37,398 bases of DNA. Origin: a virus. Shown piece by piece: positions 20,071 to 28,462 of this stretch (positions are counted from its first letter, which is position 1; every line of letters starts with the position of its first letter). Made by a program: the position numbers and the translations under genes. Where the stretch lies: the IMG/VR virus record IMGVR_UViG_3300006802_000230, positions 1 through 37,398 of that record; one strand, 5' to 3'. The notes under the pieces were generated by a model. It was not told the DNA's origin and made no database searches. It was given only the letters and a program-made list of their open reading frames with translations.

Positions 20071-20280
20071 TTACGATTTTTTTTGGGGAGGGGTAAAAGC
20101 CTCCCCTTTTTCTAAATCATCTTTATTAGGCATAAAGTTATTAATACAATAAAGAGCGTACTGACTTATATTTCCTTCGCATAAATGCAAAGCTCTCATT
20201 TTTAAATTATTATATTCTTCCTGAGTTAACCTAATACCAATAAATTTTACCTTGTAGTTACTGCTCTTTTTGAGTTTCAT
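20071..20280 (-). CDS. Ribbon-helix-helix DNA-binding protein (69 aa), lone leftward gene in the tail module
   Basis: Read leftward from ATG 20278-20280, with aaaaggg nearby. The core KVKFIGIRLTQEEYNNLKMR and following ISQYALYCI fits the RHH fold (MetJ/Arc/MobC type): one strand (FIGIRLT), helix A (QEEYNNLKMRALH), a turn with S, and helix B (NISQYALYCINNF). Such proteins bind operators as dimers. It is the only gene on the minus strand between 1 and 28870, has its own promoter and palindrome (20292-20333), and shares the terminator of the tail tube gene. This is the classical layout of an inserted moron gene. Its targets are unknown; autorepression is likely. Confidence 0.75.
   Translation of the reverse strand: MKLKKSSNYKVKFIGIRLTQEEYNNLKMRALHLCEGNISQYALYCINNFMPNKDDLEKGEAFTPPQKKS
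20085..20111. terminator. Strong terminator after the tail tube gene, shared with the convergent RHH gene
   Basis: GGGGAGG (20085-20091) pairs with CCTCCCC (20100-20106) around an 8-nt loop. A T run follows on the + strand (20107-20111), and the upstream run of T (20077-20084) is an A run for the other strand. It ends the tail-tube transcript; the leftward RHH gene (stop at 20071) also reads through it. Same hairpin style as the one at 15060. Confidence 0.85.
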
Positions 20281-20291
20281 ATTTAAGCCCT

Positions 20292-20333
20292 TTTGTTTAA
20301 CAAATTGTAAAACAAAATAAACCTTTAGTACAA
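20292..20333 (-). promoter_or_regulatory. Promoter and palindromic operator of the RHH gene
   Basis: On the minus strand: -35 TTGTAC (20333-20328), an 18-nt spacer and -10 TACAAT (20309-20304, one mismatch to consensus). A perfect 6-1-6 palindrome TTTGTTTAACAAA (20292-20304) covers the expected transcription start, where a dimeric RHH repressor could block initiation. This is inferred from sequence only. Confidence 0.55.
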
Positions 20334-20374
20334 AGTTTTTTAAAGGTAAGATGCACTTAATAGGAGAGCGAAAA

Positions 20375-20785
20375 ATGATTATAAATTTTCCAGACTTAAA
20401 TCCATTAGAGGGAACCGTTAAAATCCATGGTAAAACTTACGAGCTTACGACTTTTAATTTGAAAGTTCAATTATGGGTTATGGAGAATTTCAAAACAGAA
20501 GGTAATAAAGATGGATGGAAAAACTATCATGAAATTATTTCTAACGTTGATAACCCTGCTTACATTTTTACAATTTTGGAGACTATTCATAAACTTTTAA
20601 AAGATAAGAGTGATTTTCCATGTGTCGAAGATCTTCGAGATTCTTTTGAAAGGGAAAGAGATCTTTTTATTCATTTAGGTGTTTTTTTACAGGCAATAGC
20701 TACAGCGATAGGGGTCTCTCAACCTGATATAGAAAAGATTCAGGAGGACAAAGATAGAAAAAAGCAAGTGGCGAAGGTGGCGTAA
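20375..20785 (+). CDS. Tail assembly chaperone, short form (136 aa)
   Basis: Start placed at ATG 20375, not 20351, because aggagagcgaaaa precedes it. Equivalent to lambda gpG: the shorter, abundant chaperone that coats the tape measure during tube assembly. The sequence begins MIINFPDLNPLEGTVKIHGK, has a helical middle (VDNPAYIFTILETIHKLLKD), and ends QEDKDRKKQVAKVA. Codons 128-130 (AGA AAA AAG) contain the slippery site. It lies between tail tube and tape measure, the invariable place of this pair. Confidence 0.82.
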   Translation: MIINFPDLNPLEGTVKIHGKTYELTTFNLKVQLWVMENFKTEGNKDGWKNYHEIISNVDNPAYIFTILETIHKLLKDKSDFPCVEDLRDSFERERDLFIHLGVFLQAIATAIGVSQPDIEKIQEDKDRKKQVAKVA

Positions 20786-21075
20786 GAACTCCCTGCTGGG
20801 GGGCCTTATTTGATACCTTCGCTAAAAGATACGGATGGACATTAGAGGAATTTTATAAATTAACTTATAAGCAAGTAGATTTAATGAAAGATGTAATTTT
20901 TCAAAACGATTTAAGAGAAAAGCAGTGGCAAGCTTCACTAAATGATAAGCAAATAAAAGATAACGCTATTCCGCTCAATCTTTCTAAAGAGGAAGAAAAA
21001 GAAAGTGAAGATCTTGCGCTTAAAAAGTTTAAAGAAATGAGAAAAGAATTTTTAAAAAAGAGTTTCAATAAATAA
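20375..21075 (+). CDS. Tail assembly chaperone, -1 frameshifted long form (233 aa)
   Basis: Equivalent to lambda gpGT. Reading in frame from 20375 to the slip site A-AAA-AAG (20758-20764) and then in the -1 frame yields residues ASGEGGVRTPCWGALFDTFA followed by KRYGWTLEEFYKLTYKQVDL and a charged tail to TAA 21073-21075, giving 130 plus 103 residues. GWTLEEFYKLTYKQ has the W-x-x-x-E-x-x-x-L-x-x-x-Q/Y flavour of T-type domains, which recruit tube subunits. The -1 frame has no start of its own before 20884, supporting expression by frameshifting. Confidence 0.85.
20742..20764 (+). promoter_or_regulatory. Programmed -1 frameshift signal: Shine-Dalgarno plus A-AAA-AAG
   Basis: AGGAGG (20742-20747) stands 10 nt before the slippery heptamer A AAA AAG (20758-20764), which is in the correct phase (zero-frame codons AAA AAG). 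The composition and spacing match the E. coli dnaX site, where an internal Shine-Dalgarno stimulates -1 slippage. Downstream, CCC(TGCT)GGG (20791-20800) is a short stem within the -1 frame, so a 3' stimulator is possible but weak. Confidence 0.85.
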
Positions 21076-23933
21076 TGGGAAAAGCAACTACTGCACTACT
21101 GATTAAGCTAAATGGAGATGCGAAAAGCTTCATTGATGCTACTGAGAAAGCCAAGAAACAGACAGCAAGTCTTGAGTCAACACTTAAGAAAAGTGCTAAG
21201 GCATCGGCTGTAATTTTTACAGCTCTAGGGCTGTCGATAGGTGGGGCTGTAACTAGGTTTGCAAATTTTGAAAAAGGTTTTAAAAATGTAGTTACTCTTC
21301 TTGATAAAGGATCATTTTCTACTAAGACATTTACAAAGGGTGTTGATGATTTAAAGAAAGGTGTTTTAAATTTAAGGGCCGCAACAGGAGAGAGTTTTGA
21401 GAGCCTCAACCAAGGGCTTTTTGATTTAATTTCCGCAGGGGTTCCAGCAGAGCAAGCCATAGCGAATTTAAAAGTTGCAACAGATCTTGCTAAAGCAGGG
21501 GCCACAGACACAGCTACCTCAGTAAAAGCTTTGACGGCTTCCCTTACGGCGTTTGGCTCTGAAGCTGGTACGGCTCAAGATATTTCAGAAAAGTTTTTTA
21601 CAGCTCAAAAATTTGGTGTGACCACCGTTGGAGAACTTGCAAGCGAATTTAATAAAGTCGGAGGTCTTGCTAAGCAGTTAGGTTTGTCTTTTGATGAAAC
21701 TCTAAGTTCTGCCACAGCACTAACAGCTAACGGAGCAAAGCCAACATCTCAGGCCTTTACGGAAATGAAAGCCGTAATAAATGCAGTTCTCCTTGCTCAA
21801 CAAAAATTAAGCCAGTTTTCACCAGAAGTTCAGTCGTCACTAGCTCTTGAAAATGTTCAAAGAGTAGGGCTTGTAAAAGCTTTACAGGAAACAAAAGAAG
21901 CTCTTGGGGGGAATGTTCCAGAGCTTTTAAAACTCTTAGGCTCACAAGAGGCTCTAAGTGCAGCTTTATCTCTCACAGGTCAACAAGCTGGGTTACAAGC
22001 AAAAATATTCACTGAGCTTTCAGATGCACAGAAAAGATCTGCAACTTTCGGGGATGCGCTAAAAACACAACAAGAAACAACAAGCGAAGCTTTTAAAAGA
22101 CTCACTGGAAGCGTGGATGTTGCAATTACTAGATTAGGTGAAGCACTTGCGCCAACAGTTATAAGTTTAGCCGATGCAGTAGGAAAACTTGTTAAAAAGT
22201 TTAACGATCTTGATGATGAAACAATTCAGGGGATTGCAAATATAATTAGGTTTACTACTGTTCTTGCAGGTGTAGTTGGCACTTTGTCAGTAGCAGGGAT
22301 AGCATTTTTAAAAATTAGGGGGCTAATTACTGGAATTACTACAGCTTTAAAAGTTGGAAGACTCGCAGCTATCGGGTTCACTTCGTCTTTAACTTTTGGG
22401 CTAAGTGCAATTATAGCTTTTCTCCCTGAGATTATAAACGGTTTTGGGAAACTATGGGATTTTTTCAATCAAGCAGAGCCTAAGAGTCTTACTGAAACTA
22501 ACAAAAAAATAGAAGAACTAAGTAAAAGAAAAGATGATCTACTAAAAAAGAATGAAGAACTTGGGGAAGCATCGAAGGTTAATAATCAGGCAGAGCTTGA
22601 TTCTATAGATAAGCAACTTACAAAGTTAGGTGAGCTTCAAAAATCCTACGATGGAATAAATGTAACTGCACAAGAAGCCTCTAAAGCTGTGCAAGATTTT
22701 AATAGTGCAAATAAAAACGTATTTATTAAAGCTGGGTTTGATGTTGATACTCCTAACCTTGCTCCACTTGGAAAAACCGAAGCAGTAGAAAGTGGGTCAA
22801 CGGACGCAGAAAAGAAAGCAGAGGAAGAGAAGAAACGCATAGCCTCAAAAGAGTTAGAGATAGAGAGAGATAAAGCTGAGAGGATAAAACAGATACGAGC
22901 TAAAAATCTTGAGATTTTATTGCAACAAGATAAGGAAGGACTTGAGGGGGTTGTTGCCCTTAAAAAAGAGGAAGTGGCACTACTTACAAACATAGATAAT
23001 TTAGAAACTGAAAACGCATCAATCAGAAAAAAAGAAAAAGCAAGCGAACTAGAGAGGGTGCAACTTGAGGCGAATGAAAGAGAACTTGATTTTTTAAATT
23101 CTCAACTTGAAGCTAAGCAACTTCTCGAAGAAGAAAAAATGCAAGAGTTCGCCGAGAGAAAACAGGAGTTAAAACTAGAGCAGTTTGAGCTTGATAGAGA
23201 ATTTGATGCAGAACTTAATGCATTAAAAGAAGAAGAGAAAAATGCCCTTGAAGAAAAGGAATTAAAGGATCTTAGAAAATCCCTACTTACAAAGTCTAAA
23301 ATAGATCAAGATTTCGCTGTCAAGAAATTGAAAGGAAAAATAAAAGAAAGAAACGACTTCCTTGCAGATGAAAAAGAACATGGAACAGCAGTTGCAACTA
23401 TTAATAAGTTTTTAAATAAAGCAGAGATTGATAGGGAAAAGGCTTTTGGAGCGCAGTTTATCCAGCTTCAAGCAAGTAGAAATGGGACATTAAGAACAAT
23501 TGGGAAAGCGGCGGCGGTTGCTGAGATAGGTATCTCAACTGCGAAAGGTGCGATCGATGCATATTCCGCACTCGCAGGTATCCCCATTGTGGGGCCTGCA
23601 CTAGGAATCGCAGCCGCCGCCGCTTTGACCGCTTACGGAGTGGAGAGATCTGCACAGGTCGCAAGATATAATCAAGGGGGGCTTGTCGCTCCCTCTATAG
23701 GTGGAGCAAGGGATAGAGTACCATCACTTCTCGAACCTGGGGAAATAGTAGTTCCTAAATCGGAGTCACCGAATTTTATTAAACAGTTTGGTAAAATAGA
23801 TTCCCCTGACGAGGACTCAGGAGAGAATAATAGGCAATTCGTTGAGATTTCCATCGCAGAGGATGCCAGTGAGATATTAGAAGCCCAAAGAACAGAGGCC
23901 AACGTTTTAGGGATTAGGGGAGGTACGCTTTGA
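21075..23933 (+). CDS. Tail tape measure protein (952 aa)
   Basis: Sets tail length and is ejected with DNA. ATG 21075 overlaps the chaperone stop (TAATG). The N-terminal 150 residues match the TP901 tape measure core (FEKGFKNVVTLLDKGSFSTK, LNQGLFDLISAGVPAEQAIA, TSVKALTASLTAFG). Hydrophobic stretches lie near 390-450 and near 810-860 (GIPIVGPALGIAAAAALTAY). A long charged coiled coil spans about 480-780. The end has the typical RVPSLLEPGEIVVPKSES. At about 1.5 angstrom per residue the tail would be near 140 nm, which means a siphovirus. Confidence 0.93.
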   Translation: MGKATTALLIKLNGDAKSFIDATEKAKKQTASLESTLKKSAKASAVIFTALGLSIGGAVTRFANFEKGFKNVVTLLDKGSFSTKTFTKGVDDLKKGVLNLRAATGESFESLNQGLFDLISAGVPAEQAIANLKVATDLAKAGATDTATSVKALTASLTAFGSEAGTAQDISEKFFTAQKFGVTTVGELASEFNKVGGLAKQLGLSFDETLSSATALTANGAKPTSQAFTEMKAVINAVLLAQQKLSQFSPEVQSSLALENVQRVGLVKALQETKEALGGNVPELLKLLGSQEALSAALSLTGQQAGLQAKIFTELSDAQKRSATFGDALKTQQETTSEAFKRLTGSVDVAITRLGEALAPTVISLADAVGKLVKKFNDLDDETIQGIANIIRFTTVLAGVVGTLSVAGIAFLKIRGLITGITTALKVGRLAAIGFTSSLTFGLSAIIAFLPEIINGFGKLWDFFNQAEPKSLTETNKKIEELSKRKDDLLKKNEELGEASKVNNQAELDSIDKQLTKLGELQKSYDGINVTAQEASKAVQDFNSANKNVFIKAGFDVDTPNLAPLGKTEAVESGSTDAEKKAEEEKKRIASKELEIERDKAERIKQIRAKNLEILLQQDKEGLEGVVALKKEEVALLTNIDNLETENASIRKKEKASELERVQLEANERELDFLNSQLEAKQLLEEEKMQEFAERKQELKLEQFELDREFDAELNALKEEEKNALEEKELKDLRKSLLTKSKIDQDFAVKKLKGKIKERNDFLADEKEHGTAVATINKFLNKAEIDREKAFGAQFIQLQASRNGTLRTIGKAAAVAEIGISTAKGAIDAYSALAGIPIVGPALGIAAAAALTAYGVERSAQVARYNQGGLVAPSIGGARDRVPSLLEPGEIVVPKSESPNFIKQFGKIDSPDEDSGENNRQFVEISIAEDASEILEAQRTEANVLGIRGGTL

Positions 23934-24760
23934 GCATCACAGGAGGAATAAAGTTTTTTAAATTAAATAAAGCTTTGAAAAAAGATAGCACCACTATTAC
24001 AGCAAGTTCTAATGACTCACTAGCTAAGCTTATGATTGATAACAGTAAATATACTAGATGGGTATCTTCTGGCTCAGATGATACAACAACGGAAACTATA
24101 GAGATAACCCTACCAAGAAGTGAGACACTTGATAGGATTCTTATACTTGTACATAATTTAAAAGATTTTAATATCAAGTATCATGATGGGAGTAGCTACG
24201 TTCATTTTGCAAACGTAGTAGGGCTTGATGGGTCAATGACAAATATTACTGAGACAGCCATGACTAGGGCCTCCGCTTATTATGAATTTGATAGCGTTGC
24301 AACTGACCGCATTCAGATTGAGGCTACTAAAACCCATACAGTAGATGCGGAAAAAACCATTGAAACCTTTATAGCCACTCAGGAGCTAGGAACCTTCGAG
24401 GGATACCCGATTGTTAGAGCGCTAAAGCATGATAGAAATACCAGAGTAGATAAGACACTAAGCAATAAAGTTCTTGTGCAAAAAACAAATGAAACTACAG
24501 GGGTGCAGATACAGTTTAAGAACTATCCGCTTGCAAATGACATAAGCCTTTGCGAAACACTCCATGATAGAGAAGAGTCTTTTCTAGTGTGGCTTTGTGG
24601 AGGGAGGGAAGGAACGGATTATTTCAAAATCACTCAAAGAGGGTGGCGTATAAAAGATGTTCTAAATATGCAAGTCATTAGACCTCTCGGAGCTGAATAC
24701 GAAAAGAACGTTTATGTAAACGGCGTAAAAACTTCCCTCACATTATTGGAGGCCATATAA
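23930..24760 (+). CDS. Distal tail protein-like, with discoidin-type N-terminal domain (276 aa)
   Basis: TTG 23930 follows ggggaggtacgct, an excellent site, and overlaps the tape measure stop. The N-terminal about 150 residues have the galactose-binding (F5/8 type C) pattern: MIDNSKYTRWVSSGSDDTTT and TIEITLPRSETLDRILILVH with Y-Y-E-F-D-S-V-A-T-D-R-I-Q-I-E. This domain may bind a surface sugar. The C-terminal part (VLVQKTNETTGVQIQFKNYP) is beta-rich. Placement right after the tape measure equals the distal tail protein of other siphoviruses. Confidence 0.7.
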   Translation: MSITGGIKFFKLNKALKKDSTTITASSNDSLAKLMIDNSKYTRWVSSGSDDTTTETIEITLPRSETLDRILILVHNLKDFNIKYHDGSSYVHFANVVGLDGSMTNITETAMTRASAYYEFDSVATDRIQIEATKTHTVDAEKTIETFIATQELGTFEGYPIVRALKHDRNTRVDKTLSNKVLVQKTNETTGVQIQFKNYPLANDISLCETLHDREESFLVWLCGGREGTDYFKITQRGWRIKDVLNMQVIRPLGAEYEKNVYVNGVKTSLTLLEAI

Positions 24761-24761
24761 A

Positions 24762-26042
24762 ATGAGTTTCGAGGTTAGAACGTATCAAGTCTTGATTACA
24801 CCACTCGTAGCGAGGGATACATATGGAACCACCACAGATGTGACTAAGGATGTTGATATAACTGATTTCGTAAAACGTAACGGTGTAGGCTCCATAAAAA
24901 GTGGAGTCGATAACAATGACTACGAGATCGGAACGTTTCTTTTTTCAGACCTTAAACTAAAAGTATTAAATCCGTTCGGTAAATTCAACGACCAAAACGA
25001 TCCTAGAAGCATGTTCCAATACACTAGAGACCTTGCAAAAATAGATATTAAATTATTTTCTCAGGATACAACCAGCACGACTAATTTCAGCGGAATAATA
25101 AACGAAGAGGCAACAAGACAGAACTTCCTAAAAGGTGAGGTGGAGTTTAAAGTTTTATCACTCGGATCAATCCTTAGAAAAACTAAAGTGAGTGGCGGAG
25201 TGGTTTCTACAGGAGTAACTTTTTCAAGTGCCATAAAAACTATTTTGAATCAAACGGATATTACTAGGGTAGTTAATTACGATGTAAGTAAAATATCAGT
25301 CGATTACGATGGCACTATTGACAATGGTTCTTATTTTGATAACAAGGTCGCTAAAGATGCTCTCGATGATCTTCTCCTTGCATCGAACTCGGTTCTTTTT
25401 ATTGATGAAACTGGTACTTTCGTAGTTAAAAATAGAACCGATAATGACGGCGATATTCTAAGGCTATACGGGCCACATGACCTTGATGGTCGGCAAAATA
25501 TTGTTGATATAAAATCTTATAATACTGGATTCCATAGAATATTTAATTCTATTAAAATTAACAATACTCTTATAGAAGACAATGACTTAATAACTGAAAT
25601 GGGGATGAGAAGAAAGACAATCGATCTTGAGTTCGTAACAGATGTAAACACAGAGACCGATATCGCTAACAGGATTTTATCAGAATTTAAAGCTCCGAAA
25701 GTGGAAATGAGTGTAGTCGTTGCAACAGAAACAGCGAGGACTGCGAAGCTATATGATCTAGTTTCTATAAAATCCCCTCTCAGGGCTACACCGTACACAG
25801 GTAGCTACCTACCTGTTTTCGATCTTGCGGTTTTCGATACCGACGTTTTCCCTTACGAGAGTGGGGCAATAGATTTACATGAAACTACAGCTTTTAAAAT
25901 AATTGGATTTAAGGAAAATCCTGCTAAATTCACGACCGAAATAAAGCTTCGTCAACGTGGGTTAGGTTTTGATGATGGTTATTATAGCGATACAGAAGGG
26001 GTTTTTGATGTTGGTAGGTTTGATAGTGCAGTTTTTAAATAG
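24762..26042 (+). CDS. Tail hub or baseplate protein (426 aa)
   Basis: ATG 24762 starts 1 bp after the preceding stop. The sequence (TDFVKRNGVGSIKSGVDNND, FLFSDLKLKVLNPFGKFND, then INEEATRQNFLKGEVEFKVL) resembles tail hub proteins of siphoviruses that carry gp27-like barrels. It has the usual length and follows the distal tail gene. It probably forms the trimeric hub to which the fibre attaches. No catalytic motif is seen. Confidence 0.7.
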   Translation: MSFEVRTYQVLITPLVARDTYGTTTDVTKDVDITDFVKRNGVGSIKSGVDNNDYEIGTFLFSDLKLKVLNPFGKFNDQNDPRSMFQYTRDLAKIDIKLFSQDTTSTTNFSGIINEEATRQNFLKGEVEFKVLSLGSILRKTKVSGGVVSTGVTFSSAIKTILNQTDITRVVNYDVSKISVDYDGTIDNGSYFDNKVAKDALDDLLLASNSVLFIDETGTFVVKNRTDNDGDILRLYGPHDLDGRQNIVDIKSYNTGFHRIFNSIKINNTLIEDNDLITEMGMRRKTIDLEFVTDVNTETDIANRILSEFKAPKVEMSVVVATETARTAKLYDLVSIKSPLRATPYTGSYLPVFDLAVFDTDVFPYESGAIDLHETTAFKIIGFKENPAKFTTEIKLRQRGLGFDDGYYSDTEGVFDVGRFDSAVFK

Positions 26043-26048
26043 TATAAT
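26020..26048 (+). promoter_or_regulatory. Strong sigma70-like promoter before the tail fibre gene
   Basis: TTGATA (26020-26025), exactly 17 bp of spacer, and a perfect TATAAT (26043-26048), ending 20 bp before the fibre ATG. The -35 lies inside the end of the hub gene. It would give the fibre and lysis genes their own transcription. In AT-rich DNA such matches can arise by chance, so the call is tentative. Confidence 0.6.
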
Positions 26049-26068
26049 TTTTACAAGGAGCTTATAAA

Positions 26069-27844
26069 ATGGGTGTAGGAACTTTACCAGCTAACCAAAA
26101 CGCAGGAGATATAATTTTTTCTGCTGATTACAATAAAATTTTATCCGCAATTCGGGACTCTTGGGTAGGTAGAAATATCTCTTCGGGCGCGGCTGAAGCA
26201 GGGAAGGACTTGGGGACGGTTGCATACCCATGGGGAACTGTTAGGTGTCAGAGCTTAGTCGTTGATGGCTCACTTATTGACTTTACTACAATTGCAACTG
26301 CTTTGAACTCAATAAAAAGTGCACAAACTCGATCAACTTCGGATCAACCCGACTTCATCAGGGCCAGCGGATCGGGCGCATCTGCTACAGTTGAGGGAGC
26401 TAGTACAAGCTTAATTTTTAATGTAAATGGAACTGTTGTTTCTATGGCGTCCGACCTCTCCTTATCATCACTTACTCTGGCTCCATCATCGAATAATACT
26501 TGTCTTGTCAACGATACGGATGCATCCGATCAGGAAAGTACTCGCACATGGGGTGAAGTCATGGGGGAGAAGGATCACATAACAATAGACACCGTTGGAT
26601 CAGAAATTTCTTCCTTGGTTGGGCAGTATAGGGCGTTTAAAATAAATGATGGTACGAATGATGAGTATTTTTTAGCGTATATCGAAAGTACAACTAAGCT
26701 TTCTAAAATAAAAAGAGGTCACTATCTTGATTCATCTGGAAACCCTGTTAATAGGTTGAAGTTTGCGGATAATGATACTATTACACTCCTTTCTACTGGT
26801 TGGGTTTTTCTCGAAGATGATGGTACCACTCTTGATGTAACTTACCGTTACCCAATAGTCGCAAAAACTGCGCCTTCATCACCTAGCACAGGAGATTATT
26901 GGTATGATATCGGTAACGCCACATGGAAGAGATATAGCGGAGCTTCTTTTGATATCATAAATAGGGTTCTACTTGGTATGGTTATCCTAGACGATACGGA
27001 CTGCGTAGGCTCAAGAAGCGTAGATTTTTTTATATCTCACAAACAAGATAATACCGTAAAGCCTGTACTATTAAGTACAACTGTCGCCGAATCGGAAAGC
27101 AAGAATGAGGTTGTTGCTGTAAATGGGAACCTTATAAAAAAAGGATTGGAAGGTTTTAGCTGGGATATTACTGCGGATTTAGCCAACAGCGTAGATATGT
27201 ATGATGCTACGGAGCAAGCTAGTAGAGTATATTACCTCTACATATCTCAAGATGGGGAGGAAATAATATCAGATATCGAACCATACTATGATAATGAAAA
27301 AGGAAAGATATTTACTCATCCGCACAACACATGGAGATGCGTAGGGTACATGTATAATAATTCTTCATCGGATATAGATGAGGTAGAAAAAAGCGCAGTT
27401 AGAAAGACAATGCTGGTTTATGGTGGCGCAAACGGATATGCCACAACAGACACAAAAATAGTAAACATGAAAACCGTTGAGATAGAGCAAGGTGAAGATG
27501 TTGGACACGAAAATAGTTTAGCGAATGGGACTATATTTACAATAAACAGAGATGGCAGATATAGGATATGCGCAGCTATGCAAAACGGTAGTCCAGACAC
27601 TGGCTTTTTCGGGCTTAGCAAAAACTCAACCCAACTCACGACAAGTATAGAGTCTGTCGATAGGGAGGACATTCTTTGTAGGCTAGTATTACCAGCTAAT
27701 GGGTCTTACGCTTATGACTCATCTTTAAATTTAAAAAGAGGGGATCAAATAAGAATGCATTTACATGGCGTTGGGTTCCCCACCTTTGACGATGAGAGGT
27801 TAACTTTTGCCGTCGAGAGATTAGAGCTTGCAATAGATATATAG
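26069..27844 (+). CDS. Tail fibre or receptor-binding protein (591 aa)
   Basis: ATG 26069 has ribosome site acaaggagc. The N-terminal anchor (MGVGTLPANQNAGDIIFSAD, then AGKDLGTVAYPWGTVRCQSL) is typical of fibre proteins that attach to the tail tip, with DGSLIDFTTIATALN. The middle is beta-rich and degenerate (GSGASATVEGASTSLIF), and the C-terminal 150 residues (NRDGRYRICAAMQNGSPDTG, LRLV-type strands) resemble a C1q/TNF-like jelly-roll tip. It presumably decides host range. A promoter precedes it (26020-26048). Confidence 0.78.
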   Translation: MGVGTLPANQNAGDIIFSADYNKILSAIRDSWVGRNISSGAAEAGKDLGTVAYPWGTVRCQSLVVDGSLIDFTTIATALNSIKSAQTRSTSDQPDFIRASGSGASATVEGASTSLIFNVNGTVVSMASDLSLSSLTLAPSSNNTCLVNDTDASDQESTRTWGEVMGEKDHITIDTVGSEISSLVGQYRAFKINDGTNDEYFLAYIESTTKLSKIKRGHYLDSSGNPVNRLKFADNDTITLLSTGWVFLEDDGTTLDVTYRYPIVAKTAPSSPSTGDYWYDIGNATWKRYSGASFDIINRVLLGMVILDDTDCVGSRSVDFFISHKQDNTVKPVLLSTTVAESESKNEVVAVNGNLIKKGLEGFSWDITADLANSVDMYDATEQASRVYYLYISQDGEEIISDIEPYYDNEKGKIFTHPHNTWRCVGYMYNNSSSDIDEVEKSAVRKTMLVYGGANGYATTDTKIVNMKTVEIEQGEDVGHENSLANGTIFTINRDGRYRICAAMQNGSPDTGFFGLSKNSTQLTTSIESVDREDILCRLVLPANGSYAYDSSLNLKRGDQIRMHLHGVGFPTFDDERLTFAVERLELAIDI

Positions 27845-27853
27845 GAAAGAAAA

Positions 27854-28264
27854 ATGCCAAAATTTTCAGAAAAATCTAAAAATAAACTCGCTTACTGCCA
27901 TATTCATCTTCAGGATATTGCGAACACTGCAATTAAGTTTTTTGATTTCTCAGTAATCTGTGGGATCAGGTCTAAAGATGCGCAGGAGAAAAGTTTTAAA
28001 AGTGGGTTTTCTAAACTGAAATATCCTGAGTCAATGCATAACCTCAAGGAAGAGAGAAATGAAAACTACTCTCTTGCAATGGACTGCGTGCCCTACCCTG
28101 TTGACTGGAAAGATTTAAAAAGGTTTTATTTTATGGGGGGTTTATTTTTAGCAATAGCAGAAATGAAAGGATATAAGATAAGGTGGGGTGGAGATTGGAA
28201 CAGAGACTATAACTTCACAGATCAAAAATTTAATGACTTGCCTCATTTTGAGGTAGTTTTATGA
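27854..28264 (+). CDS. Endolysin: M15 (VanY/L-Ala-D-Glu endopeptidase-like) zinc peptidase
   Basis: Cuts peptide bonds in peptidoglycan. ATG 27854 follows aggaaagaaaa. The 136-residue protein contains the zinc ligands of the M15 family: SMH (His62), AMDCVP (Asp77) and LPHFEVVL (His131, with Glu133), plus RWGGDW (110-115), a standard neighbourhood of this fold. No signal peptide is seen, so it needs a holin. The spacing between first His and Asp is longer than in many relatives because of the NLKEERNENYS insert. It is the first lysis gene. Confidence 0.9.
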   Translation: MPKFSEKSKNKLAYCHIHLQDIANTAIKFFDFSVICGIRSKDAQEKSFKSGFSKLKYPESMHNLKEERNENYSLAMDCVPYPVDWKDLKRFYFMGGLFLAIAEMKGYKIRWGGDWNRDYNFTDQKFNDLPHFEVVL

Positions 28265-28277
28265 GGGAGATAAAAAG

Positions 28278-28427
28278 ATGATTGAACATGTAAAAGAAAA
28301 CTTGGTTATTTATGTTGGGATTATCGCAGCAATTTCTGAACTCTTGCCACTTATTAAAGGCTTTGAATCTAACGGACTGCTTCAAATGCTATATAATACA
28401 ATCAAGAAATTCGCCAAGAAAAAGTAA
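28278..28427 (+). CDS. Small membrane protein, candidate holin (49 aa)
   Basis: ATG 28278 follows the endolysin stop with gggagataaaaag. The 49-residue product has one hydrophobic stretch (LVIYVGIIAAISELLPLI, residues 9-26) and a strongly basic C-terminal tail (TIKKFAKKK). A small membrane protein with a charged end next to an endolysin is a good holin candidate, though one membrane segment is few. A larger open frame overlaps it (28312-28521) but lacks coding character. Confidence 0.6.
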   Translation: MIEHVKENLVIYVGIIAAISELLPLIKGFESNGLLQMLYNTIKKFAKKK

Positions 28428-28430
28428 AAA

Positions 28431-28462
28431 TTTGGGAGAGTCTATAAAACAACTCTCCCAAA
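28431..28462. terminator. Perfect 10-bp hairpin between holin candidate and spanin genes
   Basis: TTTGGGAGAG (28431-28440) pairs completely with CTCTCCCAAA (28453-28462) around a 12-nt loop. There is no T run after it on the + strand, but five A (28426-28430) precede it, so for leftward transcription it is followed by T. It may stop transcripts arriving from the leftward replication operon, whose last gene ends at 28873, and act weakly rightward. Confidence 0.6.

Noticed and set aside
21065-21511. Leftward ORF of 148 codons opposite the tape measure gene
   Set aside because: Antisense shadow of a long, well-supported gene; low-complexity composition and no start signal. The same holds for the other antisense ORFs inside large genes.
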